Positions 8,780-16,644 of a stretch of 45,964 nt of DNA are shown piece after piece. The translations under genes were made by a program, and so were the position numbers. Source of the DNA: Bacteroidaceae bacterium (GTDB lineage: Bacteria; Bacteroidota; Bacteroidia; Bacteroidales; Bacteroidaceae); NCBI GenBank assembly GCA_017935785.1, contig JAGBGU010000018.1, positions 1 to 45,964 of the forward strand, given 5' to 3'. The first letter of the stretch is position 1. The number at the start of each line of letters is the position of its first letter. The notes beneath the pieces were generated by a model, which worked only from the letters and a program-made list of their open reading frames with translations, was not told where the DNA came from and ran no database searches.

Positions 8780-9400
8780 ATGAATTATGGTTACATCAGA
8801 GTTTCGACTGAAAAACAGTCAGTTGAAAACCAGCGTTATGAGATTGAACAGTATTTTAAGGCCCATTCCATGAAGGCTGACGGGTGGATTCAGGAAACTA
8901 ACAGCGGAACTGTGTATTATCAGAAAAGACGTTTGGGCAGACTTCTCAGGAAAGTAAAAAAAGGAGATGTGATTGTCTGCACAGAAATATCCAGACTGGG
9001 CCGTAGCCTCTTCATGATTATGGAAATATTAAACCTATGTATGACAAAGGAATGCGTAGTCTGTACCATAAAGGAAGGCTATATGCTTGGTAATGACATA
9101 TCCAACAAAGTCCTGGCTTTTGCCTTTGGCCTGAGTGCGGAAATCGAGAGAATGCTGATAAGCCAGCGTACCACAGAGGCGCTGGCTTTACGAAGAGCGC
9201 AGGGAAAAACACTGGGCAGGCCAAAAGGTGCCAGAGGCAAACACAACAAGTTGCAGGGGAAGGAACATCAACTGAAGGAACTGATGGATAAAAGTATGCC
9301 ACGCACGCAGATAGCAAAGAAACTAAATGTAAGCAGCAGTACTTTATATCGTTTTTTAAAGGCACAAAGCGAGATTAAAAAACCTTTGGAGAATGCGTGA
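8780..9400 (+). CDS. Serine site-specific recombinase (Hin/Mpi-type DNA invertase)
   Basis: With the start at 8780 the protein has 206 aa and begins MNYGYIRVSTEKQS, the normal N-terminus of resolvase/invertase proteins with the catalytic serine in the RVST motif. An earlier in-frame ATG at 8732 lies in the palindrome and adds 16 unusual residues, so I prefer 8780. The catalytic domain includes ISRLGRSLFMIMEI and GLSAEIERMLISQRTTEAL, followed by GRPKGARGK and a C-terminal helix-turn-helix (RTQIAKKLNVSSSTLYRFL). The size suits the Hin/Gin/Mpi group rather than large serine integrases. It is the only recombinase in the window and lies inside the segment it probably inverts. Confidence 0.92.
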   Translation: MNYGYIRVSTEKQSVENQRYEIEQYFKAHSMKADGWIQETNSGTVYYQKRRLGRLLRKVKKGDVIVCTEISRLGRSLFMIMEILNLCMTKECVVCTIKEGYMLGNDISNKVLAFAFGLSAEIERMLISQRTTEALALRRAQGKTLGRPKGARGKHNKLQGKEHQLKELMDKSMPRTQIAKKLNVSSSTLYRFLKAQSEIKKPLENA

Positions 9401-9512
9401 GAAGGAATGTTTTGAATGATGAGCATTGAGCGAAGAACAATTTTCGTCAGTTGTTCTTCGTTCATCCTTGTTGCCGTACCATGTTCAAATAGCTAACGCT
9501 TGGCATATCCCC

Positions 9513-9599
9513 GTCATCCTGAATTTAGTTCAGGATCTGTCCGCGGATAAAAACGAGTAAAGGCACGCGGTGAGATGCTGAAACAAGTTCAGCATGACA
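9513..9599. repeat. Dispersed hairpin-pair repeat, copy A
   Basis: An ATCCTGAA/TTCAGGAT hairpin, the link CTGTCCGCGGA, an ACGCGGTGAGAT motif and a second ATGCTGAA/TTCAGCAT hairpin occur in this order. Related copies lie at 1521-1547, 11166-11329 (reverse order), 21869-22006 and 45256-45413. The surrounding gap, 9401-10090, holds this, the 9732-9800 repeat and no supported gene. Confidence 0.75.
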
Positions 9600-9731
9600 T
9601 AACAATAAGTACTGAATGGCTGTAGGAACGTAGCACGCAACGCTCCCGGATTCTGGTAAAATAATTTTACATAATTCAAGCAATGGAAACATCGTGGTGA
9701 AAGGGGTAAAAGGGGGCATTTGTCAGCAGAA

Positions 9732-9800
9732 GCGAAAAAAGTGCCCAACTGGAAAAAATATGTTTCCAGTTATAAAAAAATATTTTCCCACTTGGAAACT
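9732..9800. repeat. AACTGGAAAA-type repeat, left of the toxin-antitoxin pair
   Basis: The block starts AAAAAAGTGCCCAACTGG and continues with several A-rich units built on AACTGG/CCAGTT. A directly oriented related block lies at 10808-10893, so the two bracket the toxin-antitoxin genes. A 64-codon plus-strand ORF across this block looks like a by-product of the repeat. Confidence 0.65.
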
Positions 9801-10090
9801 TGAAATTGAGGGGTTATCGGGTTTTTCGCCCTGTTTTATGAATTTTCGCCCTTCATGCAGTCTAAAAACGGAAGAATGGCAGAAGTAAAAATGTTTTACA
9901 ATTAAAGACCGTCAAGAGATAAACTTTTCATCATTTTTCTATATTATGTGGCAGAAATTTCCCGTTCTTCCAAAACTATCCCGTATATATTTTCTTTTTC
10001 GACTATGAGTTGTGAATTGTTGCACGCAAGAGAGGCGAGAAATGAAATCTGGATTTTTTAGGATACCCCTTTATAATATTTAGACTGATT

Positions 10091-10122
10091 TTTGTGACAT
10101 TCAAAGAAAAAGTGTACTTTTG
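10091..10122 (+). promoter_or_regulatory. Promoter of the toxin-antitoxin operon
   Basis: TTTG at 10091-10094, a 20-bp spacer and TACTTTTG at 10115-10122 match the Bacteroides consensus. The expected start near 10129 excludes the ATG at 10120 and supports translation from 10150. Confidence 0.7.
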
Positions 10123-10149
10123 TGGCGTAAACAAATAAAATCGGGATTC

Positions 10150-10365
10150 ATGACACAATTGATTATCAACATAGAAGACACCAGTTTATTGACAGAACTG
10201 AAGCAGGCGATAAAAATGTTACGTGGTGTAGGAACCGTTTCTGTCATAGAACATCAGACTGAATCCGCCGCCAGCGAGATTACTTTACAGGCGATGAAAG
10301 ACGCTCAATCTGGCAACACGGTAAAATGTGTGGATTTTGAGGATTATTTAAGACAAGTCAAATGA
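10150..10365 (+). CDS. Antitoxin of a type II toxin-antitoxin pair
   Basis: A 71-aa protein beginning MTQLIINIEDTSLL is encoded directly upstream of a YafQ-type toxin and overlaps it by four bases (ATGA). The C-terminal part, with ITLQAMKDAQSG and VDFEDYLRQVK, resembles the region with which Bacteroidetes RelB/DinJ-like antitoxins wrap their toxin. It should neutralise the toxin and, with the toxin, repress its own promoter. A longer reading from 10120 is unlikely because that ATG lies within the promoter. Family membership rests on context more than on motifs. Confidence 0.75.
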   Translation: MTQLIINIEDTSLLTELKQAIKMLRGVGTVSVIEHQTESAASEITLQAMKDAQSGNTVKCVDFEDYLRQVK

Positions 10366-10637
10366 AATACACACTTGAATTTACCCATCAGTATTTGAAA
10401 GATCTAAAACTTGCCAGAAAACGTGGGTTAGATGAGAACAAACTGAACGAGATAATCTTAAAGCTGTTATCAGGAGAAGAGCTTCCGCCTAAGAATCGCG
10501 ACCATGCTTTAACCGGTAATTATAAGGGTTTTCGTGAGTGCCACATATCTCCAGACTGGTTGCTTATTTATAGCCGTGAAGATATACTAAAAATCGTAAC
10601 TTTAGTCCGCACTGGTTCGCATTCCGATTTATTTTAA
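10362..10637 (+). CDS. YafQ-family mRNA interferase toxin
   Basis: This 91-aa protein belongs to the RelE/ParE superfamily, YafQ branch, whose members cut mRNA on the ribosome. Residues corresponding to the YafQ active site are all present: H48, H61, D65, W66, H87 and F91, in the motifs GFRECHISPDWLLIY and TGSHSDLF. Length is normal for the family and nothing suggests inactivation. The gene overlaps the antitoxin by 4 bp. The pair lies in the segment proposed to invert, between the recombinase and the promoter that faces susC operon 2. Confidence 0.9.
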   Translation: MKYTLEFTHQYLKDLKLARKRGLDENKLNEIILKLLSGEELPPKNRDHALTGNYKGFRECHISPDWLLIYSREDILKIVTLVRTGSHSDLF

Positions 10638-10807
10638 TCTCCATTTTGTAACAAGAAAGTAGGGACGCTGCGTGCAGCGCCCGGCATCTCACCCAATGCA
10701 TTCTGTCAAATATTTTTACCTTTTCCGCAATTTCTATGATGGGCGAAAATGAACAGGAAATGGTTAAAAAGAAACCAAAAATGGCACAAAAATGCGTTCA
10801 AAAAGGA

Positions 10808-10893
10808 GGAAAAAAGTGCCCAGTTGGAAAAAAATAATTTCTCAGTTGGGAAATAAAAATTTTCCAGTTGGAAAAAAATATTTTGCCAACTGG
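10808..10893. repeat. AACTGGAAAA-type repeat, right of the toxin-antitoxin pair
   Basis: The block starts AAAAAAGTGCCCAGTTGG and contains four more units built on CAGTTGG/CCAACTGG with A/T-rich spacers. It has the same orientation as 9732-9800. A TACCTTTG box (reverse complement of 10982-10989) points leftward into it, but the 63-codon Phe-rich minus-strand ORF here is not a convincing protein. Confidence 0.65.
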
Positions 10894-11005
10894 TCATTTC
10901 CTGCTTTCTTACTGGATTTTCCCCGTAAATCTAATTTGTAAAATATTTTTCATATCCGCCATAACTCATCCATTTATGCTGCAAAGGTAGTGTTTTATCT
11001 TCGCA

Positions 11006-11125
11006 AATCATCTTATTTTGCATATTTTTCTCTTTCAAATCATCTTATTTTGCATATTTTGTCTTTCTAAATCATCTTATTTTGCATATTTTTCTCTTCC
11101 GAATCATCTTATTTTGCATATTTTG
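11006..11125. repeat. Iteron array, 4 copies with exact 32-bp period
   Basis: Four identical 23-bp cores (beginning AATCATCTTATTTTGCATA) start at 11006, 11038, 11070 and 11102, separated by 9-bp spacers that vary but stay pyrimidine-rich. The period is close to three helical turns, so equivalent positions face the same side of the DNA. The string TTATTTTGCAT also occurs in the susC leader next to the palindrome. It is too short-spaced for CRISPR and looks like a binding-site array; the binding protein is unknown. Confidence 0.85.
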
Positions 11126-11165
11126 CCTTTATCTTTTGCGAGATTGGCGTGAGGGGAACAATGCG

Positions 11166-11329
11166 AGCCTTGACCAGTTCATATCCGCGGACAGATCCTG
11201 AACTAAATTCAGGATGACAGTGTGTGTGTTCCTCATCATGTGCTAATACATTATGAACGTCATGCTGAATTTAGTTCAGCATCTCACCGCGAGCTTTTAC
11301 TAATTCTTATCCGTGGACAGCAGGATGAC
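11166..11329. repeat. Dispersed hairpin-pair repeat, copy B
   Basis: This contains CCGCGGACAG, the ATCCTGAA/TTCAGGAT hairpin, a spacer, the ATGCTGAA/TTCAGCAT hairpin and TCTCACCGCGAGC, ending with a partial third unit. The first half is inverted relative to copy A at 9513-9599. The stretch 11330-11530 is AT-rich with no other structure I can name. Confidence 0.7.
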
Positions 11330-11538
11330 ACTGGGGGCAGACTGACGAATGGCGAAATGCCATGTGTAAAATTAATATAGATACGAAACCATAATATATA
11401 TAATAATGTATAGGGACAACAATCAGCCTAAACCAAAATTTGTATACAGTTAACAATTCAAATACTACAAATTGATAGATAAAAGCCGTAAAATTGAAAG
11501 TTTTTTATGAAATAATCCATAAATTAATTAAAAATCGT

Positions 11539-11546
11539 TAACTTTG
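11539..11546 (+). promoter_or_regulatory. -7 box (TAACTTTG) driving SusCD operon 2
   Basis: TAACTTTG followed by CAGC matches the TAnnTTTG box and lies 36 bp inside the invertible segment, 172 bp before the susC2 ATG. The -33 region is AT-rich without a clear TTTG. No equivalent box faces susC1 at the other end of the segment, which makes this the likely movable promoter. Confidence 0.6.
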
Positions 11547-11581
11547 CAGCTGAATTTTGTTAAAATGCGATAAAATACCAT

Positions 11582-11602
11582 GTCCGTCCCACAAAAACGG
11601 AC
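11582..11602. other. Candidate crossover site, right (imperfect palindrome)
   Basis: This is the inverted copy of 8734-8754 with the same GTCCGT and ACGGAC half-sites. Inward of 11582 the two sides have no similarity, and outward they are near-identical, so the palindrome marks the edge of the inverted repeat. Confidence 0.55.
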
Positions 11603-12013
11603 ATTATTTTGCATTAACATTATTTATATATATAGGATGTGGCACGATGTTGAAAAAGAAGGAAAAGAACAAAAACAATTACAAATATATTATTAACTAA
11701 TCAATCAACAAATCAACATGGGTAAAAAAATTCTATTTTTACTGGTTTGCGCTCTGATGAGCGTGAACATGGTATTCGCCCAGACATCGCAGGTGACAGG
11801 TACTGTCATCGATAGCGAGACTGGCGAACCATTGATTGGAGCTCAAGTTAAGGTTGAAGGCACCACCATTGGCGCGCTGACCGACCTTGACGGTAAGTTC
11901 ACACTTAAAAACCTTCCCCGTAGCGCCAAGCAATTAACGGTTAGCTACATGGGAATGAACACTGTAAAGGCTTATATCAAGCCCCACATGGCCATCACCC
12001 TGACCGCTGACGC
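11582..12013. repeat. Right arm of the susC inverted repeat
   Basis: This is the inverted partner of 8325-8754: leader, start codon and about 97 codons of susC2. Similarity then drops to that of ordinary paralogues. The inward-facing TTTG-N19-TATATTTG promoter described for the left arm is also present here on the minus strand (about 11680-11710). Confidence 0.9.
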
Positions 12014-14951
12014 GGAGGACATGAACGAAGTGATGGTAGTGGCCTACGGTACCCAGAAGAAGGGAACCTTTACCGGTTCTGCCGCTATCGTAGGTGCCGA
12101 GGACATTGAGAAGGTACAGGTTACCAATGCCGTGGATGCTCTTCGCGGTAAGGCAGCCGGTGTACAGATCAACACCTCTACCGGACAGCCCGGTTCAACT
12201 CCTTCTGTCCGCATCCGTGGTATCAACTCAATCAATGCCGGTAACGACCCTCTGATTGTAGTGGACGGTTCTCCCTATGACGGTTCTCTGAACGACATCA
12301 ACCCCACTGACGTGGAGAGCATGACCGTGCTGAAGGACGCTTCTTCTACCGCCCTCTATGGTGCGCGCGGTGGTAACGGTGTAATCCTGATTACTACCAA
12401 GTCTGCCAAGAAGAATCAGAAAGCCACTCTGACTCTGGATGCCAAGTGGGGTAGCAACATGCGTGCCATTCCCAACTACGAGATGATTACCAATCCCGCC
12501 CAGTACTACGAAATGTGGTACAAGGGACTTAACAACTACGCACAGAGCAATTTGGGCATGGATGCCAACAAGGCTTGGCAGTGGGCCAACCAGAACCTGA
12601 CCTCAAGCAACGAGTATGGTTTGGGTTACAATGCCTACAGCGTTCCTGAGGGCCAGTATATGATTGGCCAGAACGGCAAGCTGAACCCCAACGCCACCCT
12701 GGGTAACATCGTAAGCAAGAATGGCCAGGAGTACATGATTGTACCTGATGACTGGACAGACGCCACTTACGGTAACGGTCTGCGTCAGGAGTACACCCTT
12801 TCTGCCAACGGCGGCAGCGAGAAGGGTTCTTTCTATGCCAGTGCCAACTACCTGAGCAACGAGGGTATCACCGTAGCATCTGACTACCAGCGTTTTACCG
12901 GTCGTCTGAAGGCTGACTATATGGTTAAGGACTGGTTGCGTGTGGGCGCCAACATGAACTATGGCCGTTTCAACCGCAACTATCTGGGCAACGACGGTGC
13001 TTCTGGTTCATCAGGCAACGTATTCGCCCTGACCAACATCGCCCCCATCTATCCCATCTACATCCGTGATGGCAAGGGCAATATCATCTTTGACGAGACT
13101 TCTGGCCACAACCTGTACGATTACGGTGACCGCAGCTACCATGGTCTGTACCGTCCCTATCTGTCACAGGCAAACCCCTTGAACTCAAACCTGTTGGATA
13201 CAAACAACTCTGAAGGAAACACCTTTAACGGTACTGGTACCATTGACATCTACTTGCCCTATGGTTTCACCTTCACATCTATCAACAACGCCTATCTGCG
13301 CGAGTCTCGCTACACCAATACCACCAACCGTTACTTTGGTCAGTATGCCTCTTCTAACGGACAAGTGGTTAAGGAGCACGACCGCACCTTCTCATACAAC
13401 TACCAGCAGCGTCTGAACTGGATGCACCAGTATGGCAAGAACAACGTAGAAGTAATGATCGGTCACGAATACTACCGTCTGCACGACTATAACGTATGGG
13501 GCAATAAGAGCAACCAGGCTGTTGACAGCAACAAGGAGTTGGACGGTGCAGTGGTGCTGATTGGTGCCGGTTCAAGCGCCAGCGACTACAACACCGAATC
13601 TTGGCTGGCACGCGCCATGTACAACTATGACGAAAAGTACTTCGTGAACTTATCCGGTATGCGTCAGGCTTCCTCAAACTTCCACAAGGACAACCGCTGG
13701 GGTACTTTCTGGAGTGCCGGTGCAGGCTGGATGATGACCAAGGAAAAGTGGTTCGAGAATGTAAATTGGCTGAACGAACTGAAGCTTAAGGCTTCTTACG
13801 GAGAGAATGGTAACGATGCCATCGGTAGCTTCCGTTTCATCAACTACTACAACATTGTGAACTCAAACAACCAGGTGTCTTTCACTCCTGCCGCTTACGG
13901 TAACCCCGACATCAAGTGGGAGAAGAACGCCAAGTTCAACATCGGTGCCGACTTCAGCATGTTTGACAACCGCTTCTATGGTAGCGTAGAATACTATTCT
14001 AACCGTACCACCGACATGCTCTCATGGTTCCCCATGGCTCCCTCTTTCGGTTATACCGGATACTATGCCAACATAGGTAACGTACGCAACAACGGTGTGG
14101 AAATTGACCTGCACGGAGAAATCATCCGTACCAAGGATCTCAAGTGGGACATCTACGCCAACCTGACCAGCAACCACAACGAAATCACCTCTCTGCCCAA
14201 GGAACGCCGTACTCAGGAGAAGGACGGACATATGGGTTATTCAAGCGGCAGCTACTTCTATACTGAAGGAATGTCTGTATACACCATGTTCGACAAGAAG
14301 TTTGCCGGTCTGGATCCCGAAACAGGAGAGTCTATGTGGTACAAGAACGTTTACAAGAAGGATGACAAGGGCGAATACGTAAAGAATGCCGAAGGTGCCA
14401 AGATTGTTGAAGAAGTCACAACCACCAAGACTTACTCTGAAGCTGACGACTATCTGTTGGGTGATGTACTGCCCGATGTTTATGGTGGTTTCGGAACCGG
14501 TCTGGACTACAAGGGCTTCGATATCAGTGTTGACTTCCAGTATCAGTTGGGCGGAAAGGTATATGACAGTTCTTATGCCAGCCTGATGGGTATGGATAAC
14601 GGTTACGGTATGCACAAAGACCTGTTGAATGCCTGGACTCCCGGTAACACCGGCAGCAGCATTCCCCGTTACAACTATGCAGATACCCGTATGAATGCAC
14701 CAAGTGACCGCTTCCTGGAGAAGGCCAGCTATCTGTCTCTGCAGAACATTACCCTGGGCTATACCCTGCCTGCCGGTCTGCTCCGCAAGCTGGATATCTC
14801 TAAGGTTCGTGTGTATGCAGTGGCTGACAATATCTGGGTATGGTCTGCACGCCGCGGTCTTGACCCCCGTCAGAGCATCACCGGTGGCGCTTCTCAGGCC
14901 TACTATTCATCCATCCGCAGCATCTCTGCCGGTGTTAACGTGACATTCTAA
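11718..14951 (+). CDS. SusC/RagA-family TonB-dependent transporter, operon 2
   Basis: This 1077-aa outer-membrane transporter has a signal peptide (1-22), a carboxypeptidase-regulatory-like domain (about 26-88), EVMVVAYG as a TonB-box-like stretch (104-111), a plug with VRIRGINSINAGNDPLIVVDG, and a barrel ending NVTF. The N-terminal ~97 residues are nearly those of operon 1; the plug and barrel are diverged, which suggests a different ligand. It is followed after 27 bp by susD. The TAACTTTG box at 11539 is placed to transcribe it in the present orientation, with a leader of about 165 nt that includes the palindrome. Confidence 0.95.
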   Translation: MGKKILFLLVCALMSVNMVFAQTSQVTGTVIDSETGEPLIGAQVKVEGTTIGALTDLDGKFTLKNLPRSAKQLTVSYMGMNTVKAYIKPHMAITLTADAEDMNEVMVVAYGTQKKGTFTGSAAIVGAEDIEKVQVTNAVDALRGKAAGVQINTSTGQPGSTPSVRIRGINSINAGNDPLIVVDGSPYDGSLNDINPTDVESMTVLKDASSTALYGARGGNGVILITTKSAKKNQKATLTLDAKWGSNMRAIPNYEMITNPAQYYEMWYKGLNNYAQSNLGMDANKAWQWANQNLTSSNEYGLGYNAYSVPEGQYMIGQNGKLNPNATLGNIVSKNGQEYMIVPDDWTDATYGNGLRQEYTLSANGGSEKGSFYASANYLSNEGITVASDYQRFTGRLKADYMVKDWLRVGANMNYGRFNRNYLGNDGASGSSGNVFALTNIAPIYPIYIRDGKGNIIFDETSGHNLYDYGDRSYHGLYRPYLSQANPLNSNLLDTNNSEGNTFNGTGTIDIYLPYGFTFTSINNAYLRESRYTNTTNRYFGQYASSNGQVVKEHDRTFSYNYQQRLNWMHQYGKNNVEVMIGHEYYRLHDYNVWGNKSNQAVDSNKELDGAVVLIGAGSSASDYNTESWLARAMYNYDEKYFVNLSGMRQASSNFHKDNRWGTFWSAGAGWMMTKEKWFENVNWLNELKLKASYGENGNDAIGSFRFINYYNIVNSNNQVSFTPAAYGNPDIKWEKNAKFNIGADFSMFDNRFYGSVEYYSNRTTDMLSWFPMAPSFGYTGYYANIGNVRNNGVEIDLHGEIIRTKDLKWDIYANLTSNHNEITSLPKERRTQEKDGHMGYSSGSYFYTEGMSVYTMFDKKFAGLDPETGESMWYKNVYKKDDKGEYVKNAEGAKIVEEVTTTKTYSEADDYLLGDVLPDVYGGFGTGLDYKGFDISVDFQYQLGGKVYDSSYASLMGMDNGYGMHKDLLNAWTPGNTGSSIPRYNYADTRMNAPSDRFLEKASYLSLQNITLGYTLPAGLLRKLDISKVRVYAVADNIWVWSARRGLDPRQSITGGASQAYYSSIRSISAGVNVTF

Positions 14952-14978
14952 ACATCACTTAATCATTAGGAAATCAAA

Positions 14979-16607
14979 ATGAAGAATTTATATAAATCAA
15001 TACTCGGTGCTGGTGCAATGGCCCTGACCTTGTCAACCATGACCAGCTGTATGGACGAGACCGAGCCTACAACCGTGGTGACTGAGGACCAGCTAGCAAC
15101 CTCACCCTCTGCCGCAAAGGCTTTGTGTATGGCTATGCCTGCCAACTTCAACTTCGCCTCTTTCTTTGATTCTTGGTCTGATAGCGGCCACTGTTATTTC
15201 GGTTACGGAAGTATGATGCACATTCGTGACATCATGACCGGCGACCTGGGTGAAAGTAGCACCAATTATAGCCACTGGTCTAATTGGGCACAAAATAAGT
15301 ATATGGGACAGGATTACCTGAAGACACAGTATTTCTGGAACTATTTCTACCAGTTTGTACTGGCCACCAACAACACCATCGGTTCTATCAATGCCGAGAC
15401 TGCCACAAGTGAGCAGTTGGGTTATCTGGGAGCCGGCTATGCCTTCCGTGCATTGCTCTATCTGGATATGGCGCGTATGTTCGAGTTCCTTCCCACAGAT
15501 GTGACAGACGGTGTGAATGCAGAAGGCAACAACGTGATTGGGCTGACCTGCCCCATCGTGAAGGCCGGCATGAGCCCCGCTGAGGCAGGAAACAATCCCC
15601 GTGCCACACATGCTGAAATGGCCGCTTTCATTGAGGAAGACCTGAACCTGGCAGAGGAATACATTGTGAACCTGAACGAACGTGCCAACAACACTCTGCC
15701 CGACCTGGCCTGTGTATACGGTTTGAAAGCCCGTCTGTACATGTGGAACGAGGATTATGAGAATGCGGCCATCTATGCCCGCAAGGCCATTGATGCCTCA
15801 AGCGTACCCGTAATCAGCAAGGAGCGTTACCTGGATACCAAGACCGGTTTCAACACTACATCTGACTTCTTGTGGGCTGCTTCTCACACTAGTGAAGACT
15901 GGGCTGTACAGACCGGTATCATCAACTGGACTTCTTGGCTGAGCAACCAGACCGATTTCGGTTACACAGGCCCATCTACTGGTCTGTATAACATCATCGA
16001 CGCCAAGATGTACTCTCAAATCAGCGACACCGACTTCCGCAAGCTGCTCTACAAGGCTCCCGAAGGAAGTGAGCTCGTAGGCCAGGAGCCCTATCTGATT
16101 CCCAGTATGGCTACTGACGAGGATGTACCCGCCTATACCGCCATAAAATTCCGTCCCGCTCAGGGCAACACTGGCGAATACTCTGTAGGTGCCGTAAGCG
16201 CATACCCCGTTATGCGCGTGGAGGAAATGTACTTCATCGAGGCAGAAGCTGTCGCTCACAGCGACGAGGCTAAGGGCGCTCAGCTGGTAGAAGCGTTCAT
16301 GAAGACCTACCGCGACCCCAACTATGTATGCAATACCCGCAGCGTAGTAAACGACATCGTATTCCAGAAGCGCGTGGAATTGTGGGGCGAGGGCCAGACC
16401 TTCTTCGACATCAAGCGTCTGAACATGAGCGTAACTCGTGGATACGAGGGTACAAACCACTATTCTGAGGCCCGTCTGAACACCAATGGTCGTCCTGCCT
16501 GGATGAACATTGTAATTGTACAGACTGAGAAGAACAACAATGAAGCCTTGGACGGATGGAACAACCCTGACCCCAGCGATTTGTATACTCCCTGGACAGG
16601 CGAATAA
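14979..16607 (+). CDS. SusD/RagB-family ligand-binding lipoprotein, operon 2
   Basis: This 542-aa lipoprotein (lipobox cysteine 24, then MDETE) is the partner of the SusC upstream. SusD hallmarks are AFRALLYLDMARMFEFLP, the TPR-like CVYGLKARLYMWNEDYENAA, and RVELWGEGQTFFDIKRLN near the C-terminus. The order and size match the operon 1 paralogue, and both share LACVYGLKAR and PVMRVEE/PLMRVEE-type stretches, but overall they are clearly different proteins. The gene begins 27 bp after susC and ends 37 bp before the lipoprotein. Confidence 0.93.
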   Translation: MKNLYKSILGAGAMALTLSTMTSCMDETEPTTVVTEDQLATSPSAAKALCMAMPANFNFASFFDSWSDSGHCYFGYGSMMHIRDIMTGDLGESSTNYSHWSNWAQNKYMGQDYLKTQYFWNYFYQFVLATNNTIGSINAETATSEQLGYLGAGYAFRALLYLDMARMFEFLPTDVTDGVNAEGNNVIGLTCPIVKAGMSPAEAGNNPRATHAEMAAFIEEDLNLAEEYIVNLNERANNTLPDLACVYGLKARLYMWNEDYENAAIYARKAIDASSVPVISKERYLDTKTGFNTTSDFLWAASHTSEDWAVQTGIINWTSWLSNQTDFGYTGPSTGLYNIIDAKMYSQISDTDFRKLLYKAPEGSELVGQEPYLIPSMATDEDVPAYTAIKFRPAQGNTGEYSVGAVSAYPVMRVEEMYFIEAEAVAHSDEAKGAQLVEAFMKTYRDPNYVCNTRSVVNDIVFQKRVELWGEGQTFFDIKRLNMSVTRGYEGTNHYSEARLNTNGRPAWMNIVIVQTEKNNNEALDGWNNPDPSDLYTPWTGE

Positions 16608-16644
16608 TGACCACCATAAAAATTATTAAAAAGCGAATACTATT

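Noticed and set aside
9694..9888. 64-codon ORF with CPTGKNMFP, and the Phe-rich ORF at 10706-10897
   Set aside because: Both are translations of the AACTGGAAAA-type DNA repeat in opposite directions, with no other coding evidence.
11006..11125. CRISPR array
   Set aside because: The spacers are only 9 bp and similar to each other, and no cas gene is present.
8325..12013. Composite transposon with inverted repeats
   Set aside because: There is no transposase, the arms contain functional susC coding sequence, and the recombinase is of the small invertase type.
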